From Paenibacillaceae bacterium (GTDB lineage: Bacteria > Bacillota > Clostridia > Lachnospirales > Lachnospiraceae): a stretch of 64,000 nt of DNA. The stretch's first letter is position 1. Each line of letters opens with the position of its first letter. A program made the translations under genes and the position numbers. The notes under the pieces are model-generated. The model had not been told where the DNA came from. It made no database searches and saw nothing but the letters and a program-made list of their open reading frames with translations. The stretch covers positions 605-64,604 of the forward strand of contig SVDU01000018.1 in assembly GCA_015057705.1 (NCBI GenBank), given 5' to 3'. Below are positions 9,010 to 20,254 of this stretch, piece after piece.

Positions 9010-9531
9010 ATGGAGAGAACACCAAGACCAGGAGAATTTTACAGACATTTTAAGGATAAGATGTATCAGGTGGTAGCAGTTGCGATTCATTCCGAGACCA
9101 GAGAAAAGATGGTAGTTTATCAGGCTCTGTACGGAACCTTTGATGTTTATGTACGTCCTCTCTCCATGTTTACCAGCGAGGTGGATCATGAAAAATATCC
9201 GGATGTTCTTCAAAAGTACCGGTTTGAGCGGGTGGATTTAAAGGATTCCGATTCTAAGGACCAGCCGGAGGCGGAACAAAAAGAAGAGGGAAAGAAAGAA
9301 GAACACCACGGTCCAAACAAAAATCTGCTTGCATTTCTTGACGCGGAGACGTATCATGAGAAACTGGAGGTCTTAAGAACCTACAAAGACAAATTTACGG
9401 CAGAAGAACTGCTTGCCATCTGTGAAATCATGGAGATTGGAAGAGCAGATTCGGAGCCGGAAGAGAAGTACTACGCTGTAGAGCGTTATCTGGAACTGCA
9501 GATCAAATACGACGGAACAAGATTGAGGTGA
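9010..9531 (+). CDS. DUF1653 domain-containing protein
   Basis: Residues 3-75 match the short DUF1653 module ([18 protein letters not shown], then VVYQALYG and a VRPLSMF strand). An acidic, lysine-rich linker (about 80-105) and a helical C-terminal domain of about 65 residues follow, for 173 in total. The function of DUF1653 is unknown. The ATG at 9010 has TGAGGA five bases upstream; a GTG at 8998 overlapping the previous stop is possible but has no better site. It lies between the lipoprotein and uvrC in one run of closely spaced genes. Confidence 0.75.
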   Translation: MERTPRPGEFYRHFKDKMYQVVAVAIHSETREKMVVYQALYGTFDVYVRPLSMFTSEVDHEKYPDVLQKYRFERVDLKDSDSKDQPEAEQKEEGKKEEHHGPNKNLLAFLDAETYHEKLEVLRTYKDKFTAEELLAICEIMEIGRADSEPEEKYYAVERYLELQIKYDGTRLR

Positions 9532-9541
9532 TTCGAACCAG

Positions 9542-11413
9542 GTGGACCACATCGAATTTAATATAGAAGAAGAATTAAAAAAACTGCCGTCCCAGCCTGG
9601 GGTGTATATCATGCACGACAGGCGGGACGAAATTATCTATGTTGGAAAAGCTATCAGCTTAAAAAACAGGGTCAGGCAGTATTTTCAAAGCAGCAGAAAT
9701 AAAACGGCAAAGATCGAACAGATGGTATCGAGAATCGCCCGTTTTGAATACATTATAACAGACTCCGAACTGGAAGCACTTGTATTAGAATGCAATTTAA
9801 TCAAGGAGCACCGCCCCCGTTATAACACCATGTTAAAGGATGATAAAACTTATCCTTACATTAAGGTTACCATGTACGAGGAATTTCCAAGAGTCCTGTT
9901 TTCCAGAGATATGAAAAAGGATAAAAGCAGATATTTTGGTCCCTATACCAGTGCAGGAGCGGTAAAGGATACCATTGAACTGATTCACAAGCTGTATCAG
10001 ATCAGGACCTGCAACCGGAATCTGCCCAGAGATATCGGTAAAGAAAGACCTTGCTTAAACTATCATATCAAACAGTGTCAGGCGCCCTGCCAGGGATATA
10101 TCAGCCAGGAAGACTATGGGAAATCCATCGGTTTAGTACTTGATTTTCTTGGAGGCAAATACGCGCCTGTCATTGCCATGCTGGAAGAAAAGATGCAGGC
10201 TGCATCCGATGAGATGGATTTTGAAAAAGCCATTGAATACAGAGATTTATTAACCAGTGTAAAACAGATTGCCCAAAAACAGAAGATCACTGACAGCGGT
10301 ATGGAAGACCGGGATATTATCGCCATGGCAAAAGATGATAAAGATGCTGTGGTCCAGGTCTTTTTTGTGCGTGAGGGGAAGCTGATCGGAAGAGAGCATT
10401 TCCATGTGAATGTGGCGACTGCAGAAGACAACGGCCAGATTTTAACCAGCTTTGTAAAACAGTTCTATTCCGGAACTCCCTTTATTCCAAGAGAGATATG
10501 GGTTCAGACCCAGCTTGAGGAGGAAGAGGTAATTGGAGAGTGGCTGTCTGCCAAACGGGGACAGAAAGTAAAACTCATTATACCGAAAAAGGGGCAGAAG
10601 GAACGTCTTGTGGAGCTTGCTGAGAGAAATGCGGCTCTGGTGCTTTCTCAGGATAAAGAAAAGATCAAGCGGGAAGAGCTTCGTACCGTCGGTGCCATGA
10701 ATGAGGTGGGAAGCCTGCTGGGTCTTACTGGTGTAAAACGGATTGAGGCATTTGATATTTCCAATATAAGCGGTTTTGAGTCGGTAGGGTCCATGATCGT
10801 TTACGAAAACGGCAGACCCAAGCGGAATGATTACAGGAAATTCAAGATAAAATGGGTAAAGGGAGCCAATGACTATGCTTCCATGAATGAGGTTCTGACC
10901 AGAAGATTTTCCCATGGGTTACAGGAAGCGGAAAGCTTAAGGGAGAAGGGCGTAGAGGAAGAACTTGGAAGCTTTACCCGTTTCCCTGATTTAATCATGA
11001 TGGATGGAGGAAAAGGCCAGGTGAACATCGCTCTGGAGGTCATAGAACAGCTGGGGCTTGCCATTCCTGTATGCGGAATGGTAAAAGATGACAATCACCG
11101 GACCAGGGGGCTGTATTATAACAATGTGGAAATTCCCATTGACCGGCATTCGGAAGGGTTTAAACTGATCACAAGAATTCAGGATGAAGCCCACCGGTTT
11201 GCCATTGAGTATCACAGAAGTTTAAGAAGCAAAGGGCAGGTAAAATCAATTCTTGATGATATTCCTAATATCGGCCCGGGGCGGAGAAAGGCTTTGATGC
11301 GCCGGTTTAAGGGGCTGGAAGCTGTGAAAGAAGCCACACTGGAAGAGCTGGAAGCTACGGAAGGAATGAATTCCCGTTCGGCTAAAAGCGTGTATGAATT
11401 CTTTCATAATTAG
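9542..11413 (+). CDS. uvrC: Excinuclease ABC subunit C
   Basis: The nuclease subunit of UvrABC cuts on both sides of DNA lesions. The N-terminal GIY-YIG domain is visible as PGVYIM (19-24) and IIYVGKA (31-37). The UVR segment ([13 protein letters not shown]) lies near residue 220, the RNase H-like C-terminal nuclease near 390-540 ([25 protein letters not shown]), and paired helix-hairpin-helix motifs end the protein ([25 protein letters not shown]). The length of 623 is typical. Translation starts with GTG at 9542; no earlier in-frame start has a better site. Confidence 0.97.
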   Translation: MDHIEFNIEEELKKLPSQPGVYIMHDRRDEIIYVGKAISLKNRVRQYFQSSRNKTAKIEQMVSRIARFEYIITDSELEALVLECNLIKEHRPRYNTMLKDDKTYPYIKVTMYEEFPRVLFSRDMKKDKSRYFGPYTSAGAVKDTIELIHKLYQIRTCNRNLPRDIGKERPCLNYHIKQCQAPCQGYISQEDYGKSIGLVLDFLGGKYAPVIAMLEEKMQAASDEMDFEKAIEYRDLLTSVKQIAQKQKITDSGMEDRDIIAMAKDDKDAVVQVFFVREGKLIGREHFHVNVATAEDNGQILTSFVKQFYSGTPFIPREIWVQTQLEEEEVIGEWLSAKRGQKVKLIIPKKGQKERLVELAERNAALVLSQDKEKIKREELRTVGAMNEVGSLLGLTGVKRIEAFDISNISGFESVGSMIVYENGRPKRNDYRKFKIKWVKGANDYASMNEVLTRRFSHGLQEAESLREKGVEEELGSFTRFPDLIMMDGGKGQVNIALEVIEQLGLAIPVCGMVKDDNHRTRGLYYNNVEIPIDRHSEGFKLITRIQDEAHRFAIEYHRSLRSKGQVKSILDDIPNIGPGRRKALMRRFKGLEAVKEATLEELEATEGMNSRSAKSVYEFFHN

Positions 11414-11483
11414 TACCCACTGCTTTTCAAAACACGAAATCTGTGTTAGTATGAAAAAAACAGATGAAAAGGAGCATTTCACC

Positions 11484-12416
11484 ATGCATGGAGTAGCAAT
11501 CACAGATCTGATTGAAAAAATGAATCTCCGGAATATGACGCCGGAGATCGATGCGGAGAAAATTGTGCTCAGCCATCCGGATGTAAACCGTCCGGCTCTC
11601 CAGCTGACCGGTTTTTTTGATCACTTTGACAATGAACGGGTTCAGATTATCGGATACGTAGAGCAGGAATATATAAACCAGATGAATCATGAAAGAAAGA
11701 TGGAGATGTACGATAAGCTTCTTTCCTATCAGATTCCGTGTCTGGTATACAGCCGCAGCCAGAATCCCGATGAGGATATGCTGGCACTTTGCAATCATTA
11801 CGGAATCCCCTGTCTGGTTTCAGATAAAACTACGTCTGATTTAATGGCAGAGGTAATCCGCTGGCTGAAGGTAAAGCTGGCGCCATGTATCAGCATTCAC
11901 GGCGTTTTAGTTGACGTATTTGGTGAGGGAGTGCTGATTATGGGAGAGAGCGGCATCGGTAAAAGCGAGGCAGCTCTGGAACTGATTAAGAGAGGCCACC
12001 GTCTTGTAACCGATGATGTGGTTGAGATCCGCAAGGTGAGTGATGATACCTTAATCGGAAGCGCGCCGGAGATCACAAGACATTTTATCGAATTAAGAGG
12101 AATCGGAATTATTGATGTAAAGACATTGTTCGGTGTAGAGAGTGTAAAGGACACACAGGCCATTGATATGGTGATTAAGCTGGAAGACTGGGATAAGGAT
12201 AAAGAGTACGACAGACTGGGGATCGAGGACAATTACACAGAGTTCTTAGGCAATCAGGTAGTATGCCATTCCATTCCCGTTCGTCCGGGCCGTAATCTGG
12301 CCATTATCGTTGAATCAGCTGCCGTCAATTACAGACAGAAGAAGATGGGGTACAACGCGGCACAGGAATTATACAACCGCGTCCAGGCAAACTTATCAAG
12401 AAAACAGGATGATTGA
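11484..12416 (+). CDS. hprK: HPr kinase/phosphorylase
   Basis: This bifunctional sensor phosphorylates HPr and Crh on Ser46 in response to glycolytic intermediates and removes the phosphate again, driving CcpA catabolite repression. Visible: Walker A GESGIGKS (about 154-161), the catalytic His near 139 (SIHGVLVDVFG) and the HprK signature ELRGIGIIDVKTLFG. The ATG at 11484 follows AAGGAG by 9 nt and gives 310 residues, the usual length; starts at 11394 or 11451 would add an unusual extension. Its likely partner, the Ser46-bearing Crh-like protein, is three genes downstream. Confidence 0.95.
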   Translation: MHGVAITDLIEKMNLRNMTPEIDAEKIVLSHPDVNRPALQLTGFFDHFDNERVQIIGYVEQEYINQMNHERKMEMYDKLLSYQIPCLVYSRSQNPDEDMLALCNHYGIPCLVSDKTTSDLMAEVIRWLKVKLAPCISIHGVLVDVFGEGVLIMGESGIGKSEAALELIKRGHRLVTDDVVEIRKVSDDTLIGSAPEITRHFIELRGIGIIDVKTLFGVESVKDTQAIDMVIKLEDWDKDKEYDRLGIEDNYTEFLGNQVVCHSIPVRPGRNLAIIVESAAVNYRQKKMGYNAAQELYNRVQANLSRKQDD

Positions 12417-12424
12417 GGTGTCTG

Positions 12425-13336
12425 ATGACTGGAATTTATGAAAAACTTCTTGGTGCAGCCGATAAAAACCATATAAAAGCAGGGGAAGAGATGAAAAGAC
12501 ATACATCCTTCCGGGTTGGGGGACCGGCAGCCTGCTTTGTAACTCCGGGAGATGAAAAGGAACTTGCTGCAGTCATTAAGACTTGTAAGCAGGAGAATGA
12601 AACATACTTCATTTTAGGCAATGGAAGTAATCTTCTGGTGGGGGATCAGGGTTTTGACGGGGTGGTTATCTCTATGGACAGCTTTAACAGCTGTCAGGTG
12701 AATCACGAGACGGGGATGATAAAAGCCGGAGCAGGACTTTCTCTGGCGAGAATTGCACAGGAAGCATATAAGGCATCACTGACAGGCTTTGAGTTTGCTG
12801 CCGGAATACCGGGAACACTGGGGGGAGCTGTAGTCATGAATGCCGGTGCATATGGTTCGGAGATGAAAGAGGTGCTTCGCAGTGTAAAAGTAGTAACAGG
12901 GGATGGCGATATCAAAGAGATTCCCGCCTGCGAGCTTTCTTTGGGATATCGGACCAGCTGCATTATACCAAAGCAGTATGTGGTGGTGGAAGCAAACATT
13001 CGCTTAAAAGAAGGCGATCCGGTTTCGATTAAAGAACGAATGGATGAGCTGGCACGCAGAAGAAAAGAAAAACAGCCCTTGGAATTTCCAAGTGCAGGAA
13101 GCACCTTTAAACGCCCGGAAGGACATTTTGCCGGGAAGCTGATTGAAGACGCAGGACTTCGGGGATTTTCCGTAGGAGGTGCCCAGGTTTCAGAAAAACA
13201 CTGCGGATTCGTGATTAATAAGAATCAGGCAACTGCGGCGGACATTATAGCCTTATGTGAAGAGATAAAGAACAGGGTATACGAAAAAACCGGAGTAATG
13301 CTTGAGATGGAAGTAAAGACACTGGGAAAGTTTTAA
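12425..13336 (+). CDS. murB: UDP-N-acetylenolpyruvoylglucosamine reductase
   Basis: MurB makes UDP-N-acetylmuramate with FAD and NADPH in peptidoglycan precursor synthesis. FAD-binding segments are clear: SFRVGGPA near residue 25, LGNGSNLLVGDQGFDG near 65, and AGIPGTLGGAVVMNAGAYG around 125-143. The proton-donor serine is in PSAGSTFKRPEG and the end has GAQVSEKHCGFVIN. Length is 303, normal for type IIb MurB. The ATG at 12425 follows GAGGTG; a TTG at 12413 in frame overlaps the hprK stop and is less likely. Placement between hprK and rapZ is common in Clostridia. Confidence 0.96.
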   Translation: MTGIYEKLLGAADKNHIKAGEEMKRHTSFRVGGPAACFVTPGDEKELAAVIKTCKQENETYFILGNGSNLLVGDQGFDGVVISMDSFNSCQVNHETGMIKAGAGLSLARIAQEAYKASLTGFEFAAGIPGTLGGAVVMNAGAYGSEMKEVLRSVKVVTGDGDIKEIPACELSLGYRTSCIIPKQYVVVEANIRLKEGDPVSIKERMDELARRRKEKQPLEFPSAGSTFKRPEGHFAGKLIEDAGLRGFSVGGAQVSEKHCGFVINKNQATAADIIALCEEIKNRVYEKTGVMLEMEVKTLGKF

Positions 13337-13355
13337 CGGTGCAAAGGAGTATACA

Positions 13356-14237
13356 GTGAGGCTTGTAATTGTGACAGGCATGTCAGGCGCAGGGAAGACC
13401 CAGGCGCTCAAGATGCTGGAGGATATGGGATTCTACTGTGTGGATAATCTTCCCATCCCCCTAATTGAGACGTTTGCGGAGCTGACCTCTAAAAATCCGG
13501 AAGGAATCCAGAACGCCGCTTTGGGTATTGATATCAGAAGCGGGGAGGATTTATCGGTTTTAAACAGGATCTTTGATGAATGGTCCAGAAACCGGGTTTC
13601 TTTTGAGATTCTTTTCCTGGATGCCGGAGATGAAATACTGATTAAACGGTATAAAGAAACCAGAAGAGCCCACCCACTGGCAGCAGGCGGCAGAATCGAC
13701 AGCGGAATTGAAAAAGAGCGTGGGAAGCTTGCTTTTCTTAAGGAAGAGGCTGATTATATCATCGACACCAGCAAGCTTCTCACCAAAGAACTGAGGCAGG
13801 AGCTGGAAAAGATTTTCATGAAACATGAATCTTACCGGAATTTATACATTACCATTCTCTCCTTCGGATTTAAATATGGAATTCCATCGGATGCAGATCT
13901 GGTATTTGATGTAAGGTTTCTGCCCAATCCCTATTATGTGGAAGAACTGCGAAACAGGACAGGGGAAGAAAAAGAAGTGCGGGACTATGTGATGCAGCAT
14001 GGAACCGCTGATCTGTTTTTGAACAAGCTTTATGATATGCTGGAGTTCCTGCTACCAAACTATGTTCTGGAAGGAAAGAATCAGCTGGTAATAGCCATTG
14101 GCTGTACCGGCGGTAAGCACCGATCCGTAACCGTTGCCAAAGCGGTTTACGAAAAGTTTAAGTCCAGGGCTGAGTTCGGTATTAAGATCGAACACCGGGA
14201 TATAGAGAAGGATAATACAGGAAAAAGGGTGGTCTAG
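13356..14237 (+). CDS. rapZ: RNase adapter / nucleotide-binding protein RapZ (YvcJ)
   Basis: The 293-residue P-loop protein has Walker A GMSGAGKTQ at residues 8-16, DNLP near 30, and the conserved C-terminal half with FGFKYG, DVRFLPNP and IGCTGGKHRSV. In E. coli RapZ guides RNase E-mediated decay of GlmZ; in Bacillus YvcJ binds nucleotides and affects competence, and the role in Clostridia is not settled. A GTG start at 13356 follows AAGGAG by 6 nt. It is 19 bp after murB and 2 bp before whiA. Confidence 0.95.
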   Translation: MRLVIVTGMSGAGKTQALKMLEDMGFYCVDNLPIPLIETFAELTSKNPEGIQNAALGIDIRSGEDLSVLNRIFDEWSRNRVSFEILFLDAGDEILIKRYKETRRAHPLAAGGRIDSGIEKERGKLAFLKEEADYIIDTSKLLTKELRQELEKIFMKHESYRNLYITILSFGFKYGIPSDADLVFDVRFLPNPYYVEELRNRTGEEKEVRDYVMQHGTADLFLNKLYDMLEFLLPNYVLEGKNQLVIAIGCTGGKHRSVTVAKAVYEKFKSRAEFGIKIEHRDIEKDNTGKRVV

Positions 14238-14239
14238 AT

Positions 14240-15226
14240 ATGTCATTTTCTTCCAAATTAAAAGAAGAGCTTTCCAGGCAGATCAGCCCGGCAAGACACT
14301 GTCAGATCGCGGAAATGGCTGCGATCATCAGCCTTTGCGGCAAGATAATCATATCGGAAGATGACCGCTATACGATTAAAATCCATACGGAAAATGTAGC
14401 AGTTGCAAGAAAGTACTTTACATTATTGAAAAAAACATTTAATATAAGTACTGATGTCTCTATTAGAAGAAATGCCTACTTGAATAAAAACCGTACCTAT
14501 ACGGTAACGATCCGGGAACATGAAGATGCCATTCGGGTACTTCATGCAACCAAACTCCTTGACGAGAACGGAGAAGTAGGAGAGAATCTTAGTGTAGTAA
14601 AGAACGTGGTGATCCAGCAGTCATGCTGCAGGAGAGCATTTATACGGGGTGCATTTCTCTCGTCAGGATCCTTAAGTGATCCGGAGAAGTTCTACCATTA
14701 TGAAATCGTATGTGCCACTGAAGAAAAAGCAGAGCAGTTGAAATCGATTATTGCAACGTTTGAACTTGATGCAAAGATAGTTAAGAGAAAACGTTATTTT
14801 GTTGTCTATATCAAAGAGGGAAGCCAGATTGTTGATATTTTAAATGTCATGGAGGCCCCGGTTGCTTTAATGGAGCTTGAGAACATCAGGATCTTAAAGG
14901 ATATGCGCAACAGCGTGAACAGACAGGTCAACTGTGAGACTGCAAATATTAATAAAACGGTATCAGCTGCGGTAAAGCAGATAGAAGATATAGAATATAT
15001 CAGAGATACAATCGGACTTGATAATCTTCCTGACAATTTAATGGAGATTGCCAGAGAGAGACTGGAGAGTCCGGACGCAACATTAAAGGAGCTTGGAGAA
15101 GCTCTGGACCCTCCTGTTGGTAAATCAGGAGTGAACCACCGACTTAGAAAGCTTTGTGATTTGGCAGGGCGGCTGCGCGGGACAGGCGTGGGCAGCGGAA
15201 CGGAACAGACCCGTTCAGAGGAATGA
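14240..15226 (+). CDS. whiA: DNA-binding protein WhiA
   Basis: The protein of 328 residues carries an N-terminal LAGLIDADG-like fold (residues about 20-210, including the CCRRAFIRGAFLSSGS segment) and a C-terminal helix-turn-helix ending in LGEALDPPVGKSGVNHRLRKL, as in the WhiA family. WhiA controls sporulation septation in Streptomyces and cell division in Bacillus. The gene follows rapZ after 2 bp, and a ribosome site for the HPr-like gene overlaps its stop. Confidence 0.95.
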   Translation: MSFSSKLKEELSRQISPARHCQIAEMAAIISLCGKIIISEDDRYTIKIHTENVAVARKYFTLLKKTFNISTDVSIRRNAYLNKNRTYTVTIREHEDAIRVLHATKLLDENGEVGENLSVVKNVVIQQSCCRRAFIRGAFLSSGSLSDPEKFYHYEIVCATEEKAEQLKSIIATFELDAKIVKRKRYFVVYIKEGSQIVDILNVMEAPVALMELENIRILKDMRNSVNRQVNCETANINKTVSAAVKQIEDIEYIRDTIGLDNLPDNLMEIARERLESPDATLKELGEALDPPVGKSGVNHRLRKLCDLAGRLRGTGVGSGTEQTRSEE

Positions 15227-15237
15227 GGAGGATAATT

Positions 15238-15495
15238 ATGGTAAGAAAAACAGTCACCGTGGAACTTGCATCAGGTTTGGAGGCGAGACCAGTAGCTATG
15301 CTGGTTCAGGTTGCCAGCCAGTATGAAAGCAACATCTATGTAGAGATCGAATCAAAAAGAGTGAATGCCAAAAGTATTATGGGTATGATGACTCTGGGCC
15401 TTGCTGCAGGAGAGCAGATTACAATTACAGCAGATGGAACAGATGAAGAGCATGCGGTCAGTGAGATCGAGAAATACTTAAGCAATCAGGAATAA
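15238..15495 (+). CDS. Crh-like HPr-family protein lacking His15
   Basis: The 85-residue protein has the HPr fold, but the active-site segment reads SGLEARPVA: position 15 is Glu in place of the phospho-accepting His. The regulatory Ser46 is kept in VNAKSIMGMMTLG. This is the arrangement of Bacillus Crh (Gln15, Ser46), which cannot carry phosphate for sugar uptake and acts only as a CcpA corepressor after HprK phosphorylation. The position after whiA matches crh in Bacillus. The ATG at 15238 follows GAGGAGGA; the ATG at 15223 that overlaps whiA has no such site. A terminator follows. Confidence 0.9.
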   Translation: MVRKTVTVELASGLEARPVAMLVQVASQYESNIYVEIESKRVNAKSIMGMMTLGLAAGEQITITADGTDEEHAVSEIEKYLSNQE

Positions 15496-15518
15496 TATCT
15501 GGAATATAACGTGTTTTT

Positions 15519-15575
15519 GAGGCGGAGACTGCCATTGCCTGACAATGGAAGCTCCGCCTCTTATATATCTCCCTT
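15519..15575 (+). terminator. Terminator after the whiA/Crh-like gene
   Basis: GAGGCGGAG (15519-15527) pairs with CTCCGCCTC (15552-15560), with an inner CCATTG/CAATGG stem (15532-15537, 15543-15548). A pyrimidine-rich run follows. Confidence 0.75.
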
Positions 15576-15615
15576 TTTAATTTCGTGCAAATTATTTTCA
15601 GGGGCTGTCTTTTTA

Positions 15616-15624
15616 TGCTATAAT
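15616..15624 (+). promoter_or_regulatory. Extended -10 promoter before dnaE
   Basis: TGCTATAAT at 15616-15624 fits an extended -10 element (TGnTATAAT), 32 bp before the dnaE start and just after the previous terminator. The -35 region is weak (TTTTCA-like). Confidence 0.55.
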
Positions 15625-15656
15625 AGAAGAAATGAGGATAGAAGGAGAAACGACAG

Positions 15657-18600
15657 ATGGCATTTACACATTTGCATGTCCATACAGAATACAGCCTGCT
15701 TGATGGGTCCTGCAAAATTAAGGAACTGACTGCCAGAGCGAAAGAACTGGGAATGGACAGTATGGCAATCACAGACCATGGCGTCATGTATGGGGTGATT
15801 GATTTTTACAGAGCCGCCAGGGAAGCCGGCATCAAGCCCATAATCGGCTGTGAGGTGTACGTGACATCCGGTTCCAGATTTGACAGAGAGCTTGCAGGCG
15901 GGGAAGACCGGTACTACCATCTGGTACTTCTTGCTGAGAACAATCAGGGCTATCAGAATTTAATGAAGATTGTTTCCAAAGGATTTGTAGATGGATTTTA
16001 TTATAAACCAAGAGTAGATTATGAGATATTAAGAGAATACCATGAGGGCGTGATCGCTCTCAGTGCCTGCCTGGCTGGTGAGGTGCAACGCTATATTGGC
16101 AGGGGCCAGTATGAAAAGGGAAAGGAAGCGGCTCTTCATTATCAGGAGATCTTCGGAGAGGGCAATTTCTTCCTTGAGCTTCAGGATCATGGCATTCCCA
16201 TGCAGAAGACTGTGAATCATGAACTGGTGCGTATGAGCGCGGAGACCGGAATCGAACTGGTGGCTACCAATGATATTCATTATACTTATGCAGAGGATGC
16301 CACACCCCACGATATTTTACTGTGCATTCAGACCGGTAAGAAAGTGACAGACGAAAACCGGATGCGCTACGAGGGTGGCCAGTATTACTGCAAATCCGAA
16401 GAAGAGATGAAAAAGCTTTTCTCTTATGCAACCCAGGCGGTGGAGAATACCCATAAGATTGCGGAGCGGTGTAATATTGAGATTGAGTTCGGAGTTACCA
16501 AGCTGCCAAAGTACGATGTACCGGAAGGCTACGATTCCTGGACTTATTTAAATAAACTTTGTACTGAGGGCTTTTTACGCCACTATCCCGATGATGACGG
16601 GACTTTAAAGGATCGCCTGGCATATGAGCTGGATGTCATTCATACCATGGGATATGTGGACTACTTCCTGATTGTATGGGATTTCATTCATTATGCAAGA
16701 TCCCAAAATATCATGGTTGGCCCGGGAAGAGGATCTGCTGCTGGAAGTATCGTCTCCTACTGTCTCGGGATCACGGACATAGATCCCATTCGGTACAACC
16801 TTCTTTTTGAGCGTTTCTTAAATCCGGAACGAGTTTCCATGCCTGATATTGACGTGGATTTCTGCTTTGAACGGCGGCAGGAAGTCATTGACTATGTAGT
16901 GGGGAAGTACGGCAAGGACCAGGTGGTTCAGATCGTTACCTTTGGTACCCTGGCAGCAAAGGGTGTGGTGAGAGACGTAGGAAGGGTGCTGGATCTGCCT
17001 TACGCCCGCTGTGACGCCATTGCCAAGATGATACCGGGTGACCTTGGCATGACACTGGAAAAGGCGCTGAAACAAAGCCCTGACCTGCGCAGTGCCTACA
17101 ACGATGATCCCGAAGTAAAATACTTAATTGATATGTCCATGCGTCTGGAAGGACTGCCAAGACACACCTCCATGCATGCGGCGGGGGTGGTAATCAGCCG
17201 TACTTCGGTGGATGAATACGTTCCATTGTCAAAAGCAGCGGACGGAACCATAACCACCCAGTTTACCATGACCACACTGGAAGAGCTGGGACTTTTAAAA
17301 ATGGACTTCCTGGGGCTTAGAACTCTTACGGTGATTCAGAATGCAGTGGAAGCAATTAAGAAGAACCGGGATCTTGTCCTTGATATGGACCAGATTGATT
17401 ACAATGACAAGGCTGTGCTTGATTCCATCGGTTCCGGAAAGGACGACGGGGTATTCCAGCTGGAAAGTTCCGGCATGAAGAGTTTCATGAAGGAGTTAAA
17501 GCCGGAGAGCCTGGAAGATATTATCGCCGGAATTTCTCTTTACCGTCCCGGCCCTATGGATTTTATTCCCAAGTATTTAAAAGGTAAGAATGACCGGAAT
17601 TCCATTACCTATGACTGTCCTCAGCTGGAACACATCCTGGGTCCCACCCATGGATGTATCGTATATCAGGAACAGGTTATGCAGATCGTCCGCGACCTTG
17701 CCGGATATACCATGGGCCGAAGCGATCTGGTGCGCCGTGCCATGTCCAAGAAGAAAACTTATGTTATGGAGAAGGAACGCCAGAATTTCGTATATGGTAA
17801 TACGGAAGAAGGGGTAACCGGCTGTATAGCCAATGGAGTGGATGAAAAGACTGCCAATCAGATCTATGATGAGATGATTGATTTCGCCAAATATGCATTT
17901 AATAAATCCCACGCAGCCGCTTATGCAGTAGTATCCTATCAGACTGCATTTTTAAAATACTATTATCCCCAGGAGTTTATGGCAGCACTTTTAACCTCTG
18001 TTATGGACAATGTGACTAAGGTTTCAGAGTATATTCTAAGCTGCAGACAGATGGGGATTTCCATACTTCCGCCGGATATCAATGAGGGAGAAAGCGGATT
18101 TTCCGTTTCAGGCAAGTCCATTCGCTATGGCCTTTCTGCCATTAAAAGTGTTGGCAAATCCGTGGTGGAGCAGATTGTGGCAGAGAGGATAACAAACGGA
18201 CTCTATCACGATATGGAAGACTTTATCGACCGAATGAGCAACAAAGAAGTCAATAAGAGGACCCTTGAGAATTTCATCAAGTCAGGAGCCCTTGACACTC
18301 TTCCAGGTACCAGAAAGCAGAAGCTTTTAATCGCGCCGGAGCTTCTTGATCAGAGGAGCAAGGAACGAAAGAATACCATGGAAGGGCAGATTACCCTGTT
18401 TGATCTTGCTGGTGAGGAAGAGAAAAGCAACTATCAGATCACATTTCCTGATGTGGGTGAGTTTGGGAAGGAAGATCTTCTTGCATTTGAAAAGGAGACC
18501 CTTGGCATCTATGTAAGCGGCCATCCGCTGGAAGCATATGAGGAGACCTGGAGAAATCACATTACAGCAGTAACTGCAGATTTTATTGTGGACGAGGAAA

Positions 18601-19139
18601 CCCAGCAAACCAATGTGCAGGATGGTGCTTACGTAACCATTGGTGGTATGATTACAGGTAAAAACGTAAAAACTACCAGAAACAACAAGATGATGGCATT
18701 CCTTACCCTGGAAGATCTGGTGGGTTCCGTGGAGGTCATTGTATTTCCAAAGGATTATGAAAGCAAGAGAGAGTTGTTTGTGGAGGATTCCAAGGTGTTT
18801 ATCCAGGGCAGAGCTTCCGTTGGAGATGATCCGGTTGGAAAGCTGATCTGTGAGAGAGTCATTCCATTTTCAGCAGTTCCTAAAGAACTGTGGCTGAAAT
18901 TCCCTGACAAGGAAACTTATGTGGAATCGGAGCGGGAGGTTCTGGAGCTGCTGCGGGAATCCGAGGGCAGTGATTCCGTAATCATCTATCTGGAACGTGA
19001 ACGGGCAAAGAAAGTGCTCCCGGCTAACTGGAATGTGAATGCCTCCGATGGTCTTATTGATATTTTAACCAAAAAACTTGGTGAAATAAATGTCAGACTT
19101 GTAGAAAAAAAACTTGAAAAGATTGGCAAAATGAATTAG
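15657..19139 (+). CDS. dnaE: DNA polymerase III alpha subunit
   Basis: Replicative C-family polymerase, 1160 residues. The N-terminal PHP domain opens with FTHLHVHTEYSLLDG (residues 3-17). The palm carries the catalytic aspartates in MPDIDVDF (about residue 398-405) after GPGRGSAAGS, with further conserved segments LYRPGPMDFIP and SHAAAYAVVSYQTA. A helix-hairpin-helix region and a C-terminal OB fold (DGAYVTIGGMIT) follow. It lacks the 3'-5' exonuclease insert of PolC, so it is the DnaE type; Clostridia usually also have PolC elsewhere. Confidence 0.97.
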   Translation: MAFTHLHVHTEYSLLDGSCKIKELTARAKELGMDSMAITDHGVMYGVIDFYRAAREAGIKPIIGCEVYVTSGSRFDRELAGGEDRYYHLVLLAENNQGYQNLMKIVSKGFVDGFYYKPRVDYEILREYHEGVIALSACLAGEVQRYIGRGQYEKGKEAALHYQEIFGEGNFFLELQDHGIPMQKTVNHELVRMSAETGIELVATNDIHYTYAEDATPHDILLCIQTGKKVTDENRMRYEGGQYYCKSEEEMKKLFSYATQAVENTHKIAERCNIEIEFGVTKLPKYDVPEGYDSWTYLNKLCTEGFLRHYPDDDGTLKDRLAYELDVIHTMGYVDYFLIVWDFIHYARSQNIMVGPGRGSAAGSIVSYCLGITDIDPIRYNLLFERFLNPERVSMPDIDVDFCFERRQEVIDYVVGKYGKDQVVQIVTFGTLAAKGVVRDVGRVLDLPYARCDAIAKMIPGDLGMTLEKALKQSPDLRSAYNDDPEVKYLIDMSMRLEGLPRHTSMHAAGVVISRTSVDEYVPLSKAADGTITTQFTMTTLEELGLLKMDFLGLRTLTVIQNAVEAIKKNRDLVLDMDQIDYNDKAVLDSIGSGKDDGVFQLESSGMKSFMKELKPESLEDIIAGISLYRPGPMDFIPKYLKGKNDRNSITYDCPQLEHILGPTHGCIVYQEQVMQIVRDLAGYTMGRSDLVRRAMSKKKTYVMEKERQNFVYGNTEEGVTGCIANGVDEKTANQIYDEMIDFAKYAFNKSHAAAYAVVSYQTAFLKYYYPQEFMAALLTSVMDNVTKVSEYILSCRQMGISILPPDINEGESGFSVSGKSIRYGLSAIKSVGKSVVEQIVAERITNGLYHDMEDFIDRMSNKEVNKRTLENFIKSGALDTLPGTRKQKLLIAPELLDQRSKERKNTMEGQITLFDLAGEEEKSNYQITFPDVGEFGKEDLLAFEKETLGIYVSGHPLEAYEETWRNHITAVTADFIVDEETQQTNVQDGAYVTIGGMITGKNVKTTRNNKMMAFLTLEDLVGSVEVIVFPKDYESKRELFVEDSKVFIQGRASVGDDPVGKLICERVIPFSAVPKELWLKFPDKETYVESEREVLELLRESEGSDSVIIYLERERAKKVLPANWNVNASDGLIDILTKKLGEINVRLVEKKLEKIGKMN

Positions 19140-19162
19140 AATACAACGTGTATGAAATGTAA

Positions 19163-20179
<1,017 letters not shown>

Positions 20180-20203
20180 TGAACACAGGAAATTGATAAA
20201 ACA

Positions 20204-20249
20204 GGCGGGACAGCCGGAAGTAGGAATACTCCCAGTGCCCCGCCTTTTT
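20204..20249. terminator. Terminator between pfkA and the convergent esterase gene
   Basis: GGCGGG (20204-20209) pairs with CCCGCC (20239-20244) followed by TTTTT. The outer stem is short and the loop long, but the position at converging 3' ends fits. Confidence 0.6.
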
Positions 20250-20254
20250 GATGC